From: Diphasiastrum complanatum
Lineage: Eukaryota; Streptophyta; Lycopodiopsida; Lycopodiales; Lycopodiaceae
Direction of reading: 5' to 3'
DNA length: 64,000 nt
Assembly (NCBI GenBank): GCA_029204225.1
Contig: CM055113.1
Span: forward strand, 22,701,605-22,765,604
Shown: piece by piece, positions 47,305-58,680 of the stretch
Layout of the letters: the number at the start of each line of letters is the position of its first letter
Position numbering within the stretch: the first letter of the stretch is position 1
Made by a program: the position numbers and the translations under genes
Notes under the pieces: generated by a model
Databases searched by the model: none
What the model saw: only the letters and a program-made list of their open reading frames with translations
Told to the model about the DNA's origin: nothing

Positions 47305-47356
47305 ATGTGTGGCTCTGATACCATTGATGGAGCAGTGGCTCTGATACCGCTGATGG
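47305..47356 (-). repeat. Duplicated PBS-like site on the minus strand, 26-bp units
   Basis: Two consecutive 26-base units (47305-47330 and 47331-47356) each hold the reverse complement of a PBS (GGCTCTGATACC) followed by TGATGG, the reverse complement of an LTR end CCATCA. On the minus strand this reads LTR end, PBS, LTR end, PBS. An LTR of a minus-strand element should therefore extend rightwards from 47351. No gag of such an element was recognised. Confidence 0.65.
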
Positions 47357-48250
47357 AAATAATAGGGTCTTTGGATTTACTTGGGGAACGAAGATTATAG
47401 AGCAGTTATGTTTGTGTTGATTATGAATATCAGTTTAGGTGTCATAGACAACCCTAGAGAGAGATTGCAGAAACAATTAGGCATCTGAGACAGCCATGGA
47501 ATACTCTTTTACTGATGTTATGATATAAAGAAATGTAAAAACAATTAGGCATCAAAGACAACCATACATTTCTTCGTTTATGATACTTGCGGAAGAAGAG
47601 TGAGAGTTAATGAACATTCAACAAGAATGCAATGAGATAGAACAATACCAAATCTGTATATTTAATGCTGTAATAACAACGATCAGATTACAATGATCTT
47701 GTCCTATCACTAACTTTACAATTACAAGATCGTTAGTAGTTGTTTACTTGGTCAATTAGATAAGTTATTATTGGAGCATGAAGATGTAACAGTCTGTACT
47801 TGAAATCCTATGTAAATCTGCAAAGTGTCACATTTTTTGAAAAAAATGTATTAAGTGCTCGAAATCTTGAGTAAACACTTTGTCACATTTTTCGCAAAAT
47901 CCTTTTGTACTTTGAATGACCCGAAAGTGAGATAGAAGACTTTGTCGGGTTTTTCATCTTTTTCGGCTGTTGAAGTTTGCAAGCAACAAGACAGACAGTT
48001 CAAAAATGTGGACTGTTGAAAAACAGTTCATTTTCTGCGGACTACTTTGAGAGAGTGACTTACATAAAAGATAAGGAGAGCAGTTAGGATGAGTAGGAGA
48101 AAGATTAAACTCCAACACCTTCGAGGATGATGTTGGCTTAATATTCCAAGTAAAAATTATATGAAGATAAATAAGTTTTTCTATTATCCTAACCTCTGCA
48201 TGAAGAGTGCAAACATGGACAATTTTCAAGGGAATCTACAATATAGGTTT
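47357..48250. other. Candidate LTR of a minus-strand element, no gene
   Basis: AT-rich non-coding stretch next to the minus-strand PBS pair. Short dispersed repeats (AACAATTAGGCATC at 47475 and 47540; ATCTTGAGTAAACAC-like and TTTGTCACATTTTT at about 47880) occur. LTR limits cannot be fixed. Confidence 0.35.
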
Positions 48251-50250
48251 CTAGTTGAGATCTATATTTTCTCTCATAATGCCTGTACTCCTAGTAACAT
48301 CTTTCACCATTTTCATGCAGTACAAACAATGATGCTTAGATGTAGCACTGTGAGAGACATTATACATGCATTTCAATGTTTTCAAATCACCTGCTAAGTG
48401 CCATTCTACATTGAAGTCTCCAAGTCTTGAAACATTGAGAAGTCCTCCATCCATATGGTCCTTGACGATCCTAAGGTAAGATGTCCTACATAATATCCAT
48501 GATAATATATCATGATCCTCCTTTAGAACCAGTCCAAAATAAAAAATCAAACTTAGTTAAATAAGAACTAACACTATCCATTGAATCTAATATAATAATG
48601 AGGAGTAACACCTGAAAAGCTGCCAACCACCAATGTCATTTTCAGACTAGACATTGAATCTGAAATCTCCTTGATCCATTGTTTGTGATAGTGCACCATT
48701 CATGAGAGTTATACTAACCCTCTCCATCTTCTGCTCTTTCACAATCTCTGACTCATCTAACTTAAGTACTATGATTATTTCATCATTCACCTTTTCAAAG
48801 GTTATATCATAGAATGTGATCGTGCATCTTAGTGATTTAGATCAACAGAGAAGTTGTTTGATAAATTATAAGATATTGATCTTCCTTCAGTTTCGTACAC
48901 CTCAATGTAAAATGGGGGGTACCAATGATCTTATGCATTCCTATGTTTAATGTGTTTTGCTCTTTCTTCAGGTGATCTGACCTTGGGATAAAGACTTTTC
49001 TAATTCAAACTTGCTAATAAGTTGAAATATTGTTGCATGTGTCTCTGCTAATACTTGCAAAATCACAAGCATCCTGAACTATTGTCTTATCTAAATGTTT
49101 TTTGTGAAAAATTGCCTACATTGGAAAATCTAGCCATGTAGAATATTATACATTTTGTCAATATTGTTTGTTGGTTACTTGAATGGCTAAAGTGCCACTT
49201 GTACATACACACCTAAAGTAGGTTACCACAAGTCAAGAGGAGTGGTTGTGTCCATTTGGTAGTGATTGCTACTTTGTCGGATCTAGACCATGATTTATGA
49301 TGAGATTTGTACCTACCATGCACCTACCAAGCATGACTCTTGGATCTAGGCTAGGGTTTTCACATTAGGGCAAGAAAGTGGAGTCTAATTCTTATTACAT
49401 GCTGAATTTTCACCTAACTTAGCAAAGGAAGTGTGTTTTACTATGTATCCACATTCTCCATAGTGAGAAGATAGAAACTTTTTGGAGCCTCAAGGAGAAA
49501 CTCGAGTTTCCTCTCATTGTATGGTGATTACTCTTGATTTCCAATGAAACCCAGCTTTGGCACTTTGTAAACACTGTCTACAGGCCGTACCACAGCCTTA
49601 TTTCCACACGTGTGGAGTTGGATTACAGTAATTGATCAATGCTTTGATTGTCTCTACTTGTTTCCTATCAAGCTGCTAAACTAGATCTTGTTTTCTGATG
49701 ACTAGTTTCTGATAGATTGTTTAACAAGCATACAATCACCTTGTGGATCATTCAAAGATCCATTTATGGTCCTTAGTACTGTACTTTTCACATTTTTGAA
49801 TGTCCACCATCAAAGACTACAATTTTGCACTTTACATTAGAACTCCTATTGTTCATCATGATATACTCAGTGAATTTGCTTGTCAATATTGAACCCAACA
49901 TGTTGTTAATTGAAGGTCTTTTGGAGAAGACAATCTCTTTCACGACAATAAGAAGATATGCGTCTCAACTCACATTCTAGAAACTGAATTTTTTGCATAG
50001 AAAACTGATTTCCGTAATTATGCAATCTCTCACAATATCCTAGTAATCCACTATGCCCATTGCATATCCATGTAACTAGATGAGTTATTGAAGAGAATGT
50101 GGGATGTGTCAAAGCGCTAGAATCTTGAGGATACAATGTTTCATCTGTCCACAAACCCCAGTTCTTATTTCGTTCTTCCCTATAATGGGAACGGTCCTCA
50201 GCAGATATTGGAATTCCTTTGCCTCCTCTTCTCTGTAAAGGTGCCAATCA
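48251..50250 (-). pseudogene. N-terminal and middle part of a minus-strand mobile-element-like relic
   Basis: The minus-strand frame at 48550-48251 reads VEWHLAGDLKTLKCMYNVSH followed by SATSKHHCLYCMK. The pattern GD.K.L......SHS...HxCxYC is one I recall from the middle of large uncharacterised mobile-element-like proteins. Upstream on the same strand are a degraded frame (ITFEKVNDEIIIVLKLDESE, about 48815-48755) and a 113-codon frame (50247-49906) that I do not recognise. The matching C-terminal part lies at 41.99-42.57 kb beyond copia C. Stops and shifts abound. A host gene is the alternative. Confidence 0.4.
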
Positions 50251-50386
50251 GTAGGGATATCCAAATGTAGATGATACAATGTCATCATCAGAAAAAACAA
50301 GAAAGTAATCACATGCATCAAAGTACTCAGAACAAAATTTCAAAAACAAATCAAAGTGCTTATCTGGTATTATATTATATACTCTA

Positions 50387-50672
50387 TAACATCAATTCGT
50401 TGATTTTGTTTTTCTGCCTGATTCAAATTTGGAGGTGGCGCTCATATTTTCATTCCAATATGAAGATTGCGCTCATGTCAACCAATGGAGGGAATGCATA
50501 TTCGAATTTAGACAAGCTAAACTCTTTTGTAACATCAATTCTTACATTTTGTTTTTCTTTTCCTATTCAAATTTGGGGATGTCGCTCATATTTTCAATCC
50601 ACTAAGAAGATTGCCCTTATATTAACCAATGGAGAGCATGGATACTCGGATTTAGATAAGTTAGATTGTGAA
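50387..50672 (+). repeat. Two-copy tandem duplication, period 143 bp
   Basis: The unit starting TAACATCAATTC recurs at 50387 and 50530. It contains ATTCAAATTTGG, TCGCTCATATTTTCA (GCGCTCATATTTTCA in copy 1) and TTAACCAATGGAG (TCAACCAATGGAG in copy 1). An open plus-strand frame (50271-50714) crosses both copies and so shows a repeated peptide, but it has no recognisable domain. Confidence 0.85.
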
Positions 50673-50714
50673 CAGTTTAAAGTTCTTAACTGTAATTGTA
50701 GACACTATGATTAG

Positions 50715-51416
50715 AGCATTGGGAGTTGGGGAGGCCTCGAGAGTGGTAGGGGCAAGCAAATAAACAATATTGTTTTTTTTTTTTGATTTTTTTGTTATCC
50801 TACATGGCATTCCTTATAGGGTCTTTTTGATATTTGAAACTCTTGGAGAAGTGGGCGAACTTTAAGAAAGTTAAGATCTATGTTGAATCTAAAAAGACTT
50901 TAAATGGTCTTCTTTAATTCTCATTTCTTCCAGACCTCGTTGCCCTTAGTGCATCACAAGCTTCCTTGTTTCAATCTTCTGTGGCTCTTTTCTTTGGTGC
51001 TTTACGCCCAGATTTGCCTCTTGTCAAAGAGTTTATCAACTTATTCACTATCCCATGCTCCAAACTCTCTTGGCTTTGAGACGATGGGTGCTAACTATTT
51101 TCTCCTTCACTTCGGATCAAGTGCGGACGTTCTTGCGATTTTATTATCTTCTCCTTTCAAATTCAAATGTTCCCGTGTTTAAGTTTGGTAAGAACTTTAA
51201 TCTGCAGATTGCTGGTTCTATTTTTCTACCTATCCATTTATCGCTTCCTTTCTTTCCTGGTCTCCTTTTTTATCCGCTTTTTAGCCTAGGCGAATTTTTA
51301 GATGTAATTGGCATGAGGAGTGATAGAGGGCAGATGTCCCATTTTCATAGGCTCTGAACAGATGTGTTCAGAGCTATAGCGCAGGGTTGAAGGGCCAATT
51401 ACGCCCGGTAGCAGGC
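50715..51416. other. Spacer without recognisable gene
   Basis: Contains a T run at about 50772-50781 and Leu/Phe-rich frames around 50904-51357 that reflect pyrimidine-rich composition. No motif is seen. Confidence 0.4.
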
Positions 51417-51516
51417 CGTGAGCAGGCCTGCTAAAAGCAGCCTTCAACGCACTTCCCCGCAGGGCGGCTCAGTGCATGAAGGCTGCTTGTTACACAGGGT
51501 AGCAGGCCTGCTCACG
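51417..51516. repeat. Long GC-rich inverted repeat
   Basis: CGTGAGCAGGCCTGCTA (51417-51433) and TAGCAGGCCTGCTCACG (51500-51516) are exact 17-base complements. Nested inside are GCAGCCTTCA (51437-51446) and TGAAGGCTGC (51477-51486). The core AGCAGGCCTGCT is itself a 12-base palindrome. The block stands out as GC-rich in an AT-rich region and could be a miniature inverted-repeat element. Confidence 0.85.
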
Positions 51517-51956
51517 CCCACTACCTAGTTCATAGAAGATAACTTTGAGTCCCTTTTCTCGCCTCATGTTAACATTTGCATCCTTTGGAAATTAAGAGAT
51601 GACCTCCCGTCCTCCCTACTCAATATGTTTGATGGTAAAGTATATGTTGATCAGGTTGTTCATTTTGATTTTGCTCCTTCCTTCTGCAAATCCTGATCTA
51701 GTCTTTTGCAGTGCTCCTGCAAGAGATCTTCTTGCTCTTCTCCTCTTAAGGACTGGCATTAAGTTTTCAGCAAGAACAAAACTCTTTGCATAACCTCTTT
51801 AGCCTCGCTAATGATGCCTAATGGACATGGACTGCAGCTCTTGGGCAGGTCACACAATACAAGCTGGCTAGAAAGCTCGTCTACTAATGACGGCACTTCA
51901 CCTCCCAGAACTTACTATGAGGCTGTCATTAGCAGCTTTGCCGAAATGACCTAGTG

Positions 51957-52486
51957 ATGAGAGACTTAAAAGCAAAGCACCATCTTCAGAATTTGAAAGC
52001 CCTTCTATTAGGCAATTTAAGAGTATCGGGCTCTATACCTCGCCCAGTTCAGGTTCAACACCCAAATCGAACCCTATCACTTGCCAATTGAGACATGATA
52101 TGGAAAAAACTGAAACGTCAAAAACTTCGAAAGACAAGCAGACGGACCTGCTAAAGGGAGCTAACTTGAAGGCTCTTGACAAAGCAATGAATGCAATTTC
52201 ACCTTATTCATTAGCTGCTCAAGAAGTTGGATCAATGGATTCTTGGTCAGACACAGACAGTCAGATTTTGACTGGAGACAATGCCAGAAATGAGATAGAT
52301 CAAGGACCTGACATCTCGAACCTACCTTCAGATCAGAATGTACAAGAGGACCAAAATGGTCAGATTCAGTTGCTTAGAAGTTTGAATCCATTACTAGAGT
52401 TAACTGAGGTAAGCCAAGTACACTTCCACAATGATGCTGATATGGGTTCCCTTAGGCTTCCCCGTGGTACGAAATGCTACCTCTGA
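51957..52486 (+). CDS. Possible host exon, Ser-rich, with duplicated splice donor
   Basis: An open plus-strand frame runs from a possible acceptor (ACCTAG at about 51951-51956) to a stop at 52486. Residues are Ser/Pro-rich (IGLYTSPSSGSTPKSN), then charged (MEKTETSKTSKDKQTDLLKG) and acidic (SDTDSQILTGDNARNEIDQG). A GAG/GTAAGCC consensus donor lies at 52409, inside the frame, and recurs at 52521 because of a 112-bp-offset duplication. If the first donor is used the exon ends at LLELTE. Another possible start is the ATG at 52088. I do not recognise the protein and found no partner exons. Confidence 0.35.
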
Positions 52487-52565
52487 AGATAAACTGGTAA
52501 CATCAAGCGAGTTAACTGAGGTAAGCCAAGTACACTTCCACAATGATGCCGACATGGGTTCCCTA
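52397..52565 (+). repeat. Direct repeat of about 57 bp at 112-bp spacing, carrying a splice-donor-like site
   Basis: 52397-52453 and 52509-52565 differ at about two positions. Both hold GAGTTAACTGAGGTAAGCC. Confidence 0.9.
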
Positions 52566-52569
52566 AATA

Positions 52570-53541
52570 AAGAAGCGATAGGTATGACTTTCTAGACTTC
52601 CAGCGGCCCACCGCAAAACAGATTCTTCCCGCTCTTAAGGCAGAAGCAAATAATGCGCTGAACACGATGGATTTTCTCACAAGATGTTGTAGCAGGCAAA
52701 CAGAACCCTCGAATTGCTCAACAAACAATACGGTTTACAGAACATCCAAACGCTCCTACAGTCCACACTGAGGTAGAACCAACCCCTTCTGCAAGCGCAG
52801 ATAAGGGTATCCAAAAGGGGTCTATGCAGAAGTAATTCAATATCCACAATGTAGCTCTCAGCATATAGCACTCAGAATCAACAATAACTATTATCACCAA
52901 CATGACTCCTACTAAAACACCTCCATTTACCCATGGCATCCACAATGGGTTTTCACAAGAGGGAGGGGAGCTTCCTTCTTACACCATAAAAGCTCTTCTC
53001 TCACACATTCTACATAAAAATTCTACATAAAGAGGATCATAGATGAGCAAAAGAAAACCACCTGAAGGAGCTAGAGGAAGAAGCACAAGACAAAGAGCTT
53101 AAGATGATGATTGTGATCTCTTCATCCCTTTTTATAATGATGAGCAAAAAGGCCCATTTCATTTTGCTATTTGCCCACTCTTCCAACACATTTTGTCATT
53201 TCTTGTACTCCAGTGACACTTGGCCTAGATTTTGTGGGCCTCTTTTTCTTTTGTGCCTTCACCCTTTTTCCCTCATCATGGGTGCGACTTTTTCACTTTT
53301 GTTTTTCATGATAGTTACCGATACTTGTCCATTGAATCCTTGACACTTAGTAGCATAGTTGATTTTGCCAAATTTTTCCAATGATTGCCATCCTTTCACA
53401 TGGCAGGTTTAGGCACATGGCCTATTTATGAAGGCTCCTAAAGGGCTAGGAAGCCATCATGGCTAGTTATTGCCTATTCCCAAGTGGATACTTCCAGTGT
53501 TCGGGAAACTTTTTTGAGGTTTCCCTCAAAAATCCGATATC
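52570..53541. other. Spacer without recognisable gene
   Basis: No coding motif. A 19-codon frame starting at 53043 (MSKRKPPEGARGRSTRQRA) is basic and short and has no context to support it. Confidence 0.35.
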
Positions 53542-53997
53542 TTAAGGAGTATTCCGGCTACTACCAGGGAATATGCTTCTACTTTCCGGTTTTCCCCTAT
53601 AAAATCTCAAATTTATCATGTAAAAATCCTGCAAAATTTTGTAGTTGTCAGTTTTTGAGAAAAGATGCCGGTTCCATTCCTTAAGAATGGCAACTTTCCT
53701 GAACACTAGATACTTGTAGTCCAAGTTTGTCCATTTGGTTCTTGATACCTCAGCAAAGGGTGAAGTCTCAGCTGCAAGTCTGGAATTTCTTTTGAAGAGT
53801 TTGCTAAAGTTAAGATGGATGGGTATTCTTTGCCTTAAATTGTCATTTCCGTTTGTCAGTCTCTCTAGCTGATAATTCCCTTGGTACCAAATTCTTTTCT
53901 GTTCAAGTTGTGATACTATTGTTTCCACATTCTTGCTTGTCCGAACTTTAATTTTTGGCTGTCGTTTCCTTGTTGCATCTTCCAGTATTTTGACCAC
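53542..53997 (-). CDS. 151-codon ORF, unrecognised
   Basis: The minus-strand frame starts at 53997 with a non-AUG-free open region and is uninterrupted for 151 codons. It is basic, rich in K/R/N (KRQPKIKVRTSKNVE, RLTNGNDNLRQRIP), with no membrane segment or known motif. The length is somewhat more than expected by chance in AT-rich DNA. It may be a retroelement gag fragment or random. Confidence 0.25.
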   Translation of the reverse strand: MVKILEDATRKRQPKIKVRTSKNVETIVSQLEQKRIWYQGNYQLERLTNGNDNLRQRIPIHLNFSKLFKRNSRLAAETSPFAEVSRTKWTNLDYKYLVFRKVAILKEWNRHLFSKTDNYKILQDFYMINLRFYRGKPESRSIFPGSSRNTP

Positions 53998-56490
53998 TAG
54001 GTGTCGTTACATTGATTTTTCTCGGTCTTTTATAGTTGACAGCCCAATTGGTGCACCTTTCAGATTTCCAAGTCGATGGTCAACTAGAGCAATCCCAGAC
54101 CCACAAAACTAGCCGTTCCTAAAAAAGCAAAGAAGTTTTTCTATTAGTAAAAATATTTTTGAGTACACCAAAATTGTGCTCAGCATTGCCGGCATGTTTA
54201 CTTCCGGGCCAATTCTAAGGTCGTAAAACTTTTGACTAGCCACATTTAGATGGGCTGGGACCTATTTCTAGATAAACTGGCATTTTTTGCTCGATATTCA
54301 AACACTGGCATATATCGGATATTGTTCGACATCCTAAAATCCATATAAAGGCCTACTTTCCTAAAATCTAAGTTCTTTCTAGCCACTTTGAGGGTGGGCT
54401 ATGACCTCTTATCAGCATATTGCATCAAACTTTGTGCATTTTTCTGGTATACACAAATTCATCCAATAATTCTATGCAAGGTTCTTGCTCATAAAGTCTT
54501 TAATCTATGGTTAGCTTTTCAAGGAAGAAAATCTTATATTGTGTAGTGTAACATCCACAAGTCAAGAAAAAAAAATCTTCATACGTGGGCCATTTTGTTG
54601 AATAGAGCTCGCTACAAAGTTGTGATAGAGATCTCAAAATATCAAACCTTTGCAATCATTGCATTCAAAAGGCTCAATCTACAAAACATACAAAAAAATC
54701 AACTATAAAATTCTAGTGGTCAACCATAGAGAGTTCTATTTCCACTATCATCATGTACTAAATGTGAAATATTGATCCACAACAAAAGATTTAAAATTGA
54801 TAAGTTTTTGTAGAAATAAATGTGATAAAGAAAAAATTGCAATAGAAACACCACAACAAGCACAAATATAGTCATGGTGTCTAGCAAGGGATGGCATGAG
54901 TGTTCAACCTTGACCTAGCTAATCCACTACTCCTAGATGTAGCTAGTGAATATAGTGTGAGATATGAACCTAGGAGGTATGTACTAGTAGGCTATATAGA
55001 TGATGTAGAAGAATAATAAGTAGGCTGAAGGATAAGTGAATGGATGCCTTCAATATAACATCTCTAACCAAGGATAAGGGGAGCAAAGTCTTGATATAGT
55101 TGTTTAAAGAGAATTGTTAATGAGGCATTTGAAGGATCAAGAGATCTAGCCCACGTAGTTTAACATGTGACCTACAAACACTCATTTTGAGTTTGGTTTT
55201 ATTTTTTAGAAGAATTTTTTTCAAAAGGCTTGAGATATAATATGATTGACACATCAATTGTAAAAACAAAAAACATGTAAAGTTGATATTTTGTGTTCAA
55301 GAAGAACAAGTCAAGTTGAAAAGCTAATAAAGGTGGATCTTTAAGTATTGATCTTCAAAGAGACATTGCTTAGAATCCAATGACCAATCTTTGTTAGATA
55401 CAAAGGTGCCTAAAGGGAAACCCAAATCTCTAAATACTATGCCTTGATGTCTTACAATACTTAGCCCTAGAGTTTGGGTCAAGTGAAAAATGTTATCATG
55501 CAAGAAATAAGGATGCCAAGTATTTAACAGTTTATTATTAACCTTGAAAAGTTGTAGAAGTTGTCAATGTTAGAAAACATCTCTATGACCAAATCCCAAA
55601 TAAGTAGCAGTAAAAGCTATGTCATTTGCTGTGGGTCACTACTTGGGCATGGTGAAATACTATCTCGATTCTAGAAAGTAATAGGCCCATACTTATACCA
55701 ACTGAAAATTGTAATAAATGATTGTTGCAAATAATAAGCAAAATTTCTCTTAACAAAAATTAGTATTCTTTCACTTGCTTAAAAATCACACTTATAAAAA
55801 GAGAGAGCCCATAATAACACATATAACTCAATAGTCCAAAAAGAAAGCTACAAAATTCTAACATAAATTTGAAAAACTAAGCAAAAATAGCATATGATCA
55901 TTTACATCACTAAGTTCGCATTAAAAAAAAACAATAAGAGCAAGTTTTAGACACTACCTTCATTAATTTTCATTTAAATAGATAAAAATTAAGAATCATG
56001 TGGGGTACCATTGAGATCTTGATGCTATAATGAGTGGTGTAGTACATAGATCTAAGTCGTGATATTTTGGACTTGTTGTAGATGTTTGAATTGAAAAAAT
56101 ATTATTATATAAGATTATTTAGAAAGTAATCAATCCTTTTGTAGTACAAAACTATTTCCTTTTGTAGTGTGGTGTAATGGTCAACATTTTTCTTTCTACT
56201 CTTCAAGGTATGATATTTGATTCATATATTCACCAAGGTACAAATTTAGTTGGGAAAGGACAATTTACAATGTACGTTGTACTTTCATGAGTGCAATCTA
56301 AATTTTAGACAACCTTTATCTAATATAATGTAGTTGGTGATTTAAACTAGCAGTGGATGTTTATCATGGGCTACTACAATAAATAATATTATCGATATAG
56401 ATTTTCTGTCATATAAAGGTCATGATTTTTGCAATCTAAGCGCAACCCAAATGGCATGACTGACATCGGGGGCCATCACACAATAGGTGG
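53998..56490. other. AT-rich spacer, nothing recognised
   Basis: About 2.5 kb without a frame above 60 codons and without repeats that I could match. It may be old, decayed repeat sequence. Confidence 0.5.
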
Positions 56491-56900
56491 TCCGATGTCA
56501 GCTTAAAGCTGAGTAGGAGCAGCTCATGGGGGGACCCGTACCCCATGTTAAGCCTATGCATTTTTCATGTACGACACTAGCCTTGTCACATTGGAGGATA
56601 AGGTCCCGACGTGGCAGCAGAGCCACCATAATAATACGTGGATGCTCCATATGCATGACGCAAGTCCAAGATACCAACCGCCGGTTCTCTTGGAATGCCA
56701 TGAGAAGTATGGAGAGCTTTAATTGCTTTGGCGACATTGGGACAAGGCCACTGACATCGAAAATCACACCTTGACGCATCTCCAATTCGCATGGTGCTTG
56801 GGTTAGTGGACCTCAAACAATGATTCCTGCCCATTCCAGAAGGGCGCCATGTCTTGAATGTGGAGGCAGAAAGCGAGGGGGATTTCTAACTTCTCCTTAA
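56491..56900. other. GC-richer island with unassigned frames on both strands
   Basis: Three overlapping frames of 82-95 codons (minus 56785-56498, minus 56834-56586, plus 56526-56774) cannot all be real, and none shows a motif. The island contrasts with the AT-rich flanks and may be a fragment of a gene or of a mobile element. Confidence 0.3.
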
Positions 56901-57282
56901 TGAACCCAATGACAATAACCTTGGTGGAAGGACACACTTCTTGTTGATTAGTGTTCCTAGTTAGTGTGTCACAACTTCATTACAACATTATGTATTGATA
57001 GTTAAATAGGCGTTTGCAGTTCATGTGCTTAAACACTTCACATGATATAGTGAAAGTAACTTAAAGAATGATCAATGCACTAAATGTAAGCTAATCCAAA
57101 GTGGCACACCACATTGACTTCTGCAAAACAATGGTAGCAATACAAAGAGTATACCCACTTTGCATGGGCCACTACTACAATTGTAGTTTGCCATATCTGT
57201 AGTTTGCATGATATGGCACAAAGGCCTCAATGTGGCTCGCAGATTTAGAAAGTCGAATACATATAGGTTATTAGCCTAAGAC

Positions 57283-58680
57283 AAGCCCCCCAAGTTGTTG
57301 GTTTTGTAGTTAACCAAGTAGATTTCAACTTTACTTTTTGATGCTCTCCCTTGAAGTGGACAAAAAGCTCAAAATTATCTTTAGACAAAGATTTAGTGGA
57401 AATGTTAGCCACCCATTCACAAATCCCACAATGCATCAATCAAATTGAGTTATCCAAAACCTTCTCTCTTATGAAGTGACATTTCACTTCAATGTGATTT
57501 GGGAAAATTGGAATTTTGGCCAAACTGTATACCTCTTTGGCTATCATAGTATATAATTGTTCCACCATCATGTTGAATATCGACCTGAAACAACACTTGC
57601 CTAAACCAAACACTTTCTTAAATAGCACTACGTAAAGCTGTATACTCGAGCCACAATTTTTTTGCTTTTTTCTAGATTGAAATAAATAGCCCTTTCCAAG
57701 ATTGTGATGCTAGTGCCATCTTTTTCCTACCATATTTCCACTATGAATCCATCAAGTTTGCTCACATAGGCTTGCTCATCCATGACACCTTTCAAGAATG
57801 CTAATCTAACAATCATATGATGTAGTTTTCAACCAAAATGTGCAACTAAAGCAATCATAAGCCATAGTGTGGTCCACTTCACCATTTGTGTGAATGCCCC
57901 CTTATAGGTTATGCCCTCTTATTGTGCATAGTCTTTGACCACAAGCCTTGCTTTATGCTTTGCTATAGTACCATGCCATTTGCATGATGCTTCATTCAAT
58001 ATTCCCACTTACAATAAATTGGTTTCTTTCATGGTGGTAAGTAAACTAATTTCCAAGTTTCATGTTTTCATTTAACTCCTCCATTGCATTTTGCCAAACT
58101 GAACTCTCCTTAGCTTTCTCAAGATACAGTGGCCCATAAGAATTGACAATGCTAGACAAAACTTTAATTTCTCTTGAAATCTATGTTGAGCTCTTCTCTC
58201 ATGAGTTTCCTTGAAGCTCACTCACTTTGCTAGATTAGGAACATTCATAAGCTTTTCATACAAATTTGAAAACTCATGTTTAGGCAAAACAATTTTGGCA
58301 AACATGTATCCGAAGGTATGTCTTTTTGTCTTTTTTCCTAGATAATATGAATCCCAAGATATGTCTTGTGTCTTCCTTTTGTTCCTTACTACTTTTGTCC
58401 TAGTTACACCAAGCCAAAGCATTTCGCTCTCAATATTGTCTTTGTTTGCATCTTTATCATCCTTAGGTTAATCAAAATATGACACTTTTACCATCTCATC
58501 TCTTGACATAGATTGTTGGTACCACTATCCTCATCATGCTTGTGGATCTCATCAAGTATGACATTCTTACTTATGTAAGTATTTTTTCATTCTGAATTAT
58601 GACACTTGTATCCCTAGGCTTTGTCACCATATTTATTAAAAATTGTTTTATTGGATTTTGAATCCAATACACATAAGCTT
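57283..58680 (-). mobile_element. Copia pol relic on the minus strand
   Basis: Reading from 58680 downwards: an integrase C-terminal piece, then a hinge, then RT pieces such as HHMIVRLAFLKGVMDEQAYV (57830-57770), then EVYSLAKIPIFPNHIEVKCH followed by FIREKVLD, and finally CEWVANISTKSLSKDNFELF (57427-57368). The last two are the end of copia RNase H (DNQSA...KHID and VADIFTKPLS motifs). Stops and frameshifts are frequent. A G-rich polypurine tract (CTTGGGGGGC on the minus strand, 57294-57285) is followed by TGTC at 57283, where the 3' LTR should start. Confidence 0.75.

Noticed and set aside
56498-56834. Three overlapping 82-95 codon frames
   Set aside because: They conflict in strand and frame and show no conserved motif. 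I report only the island.
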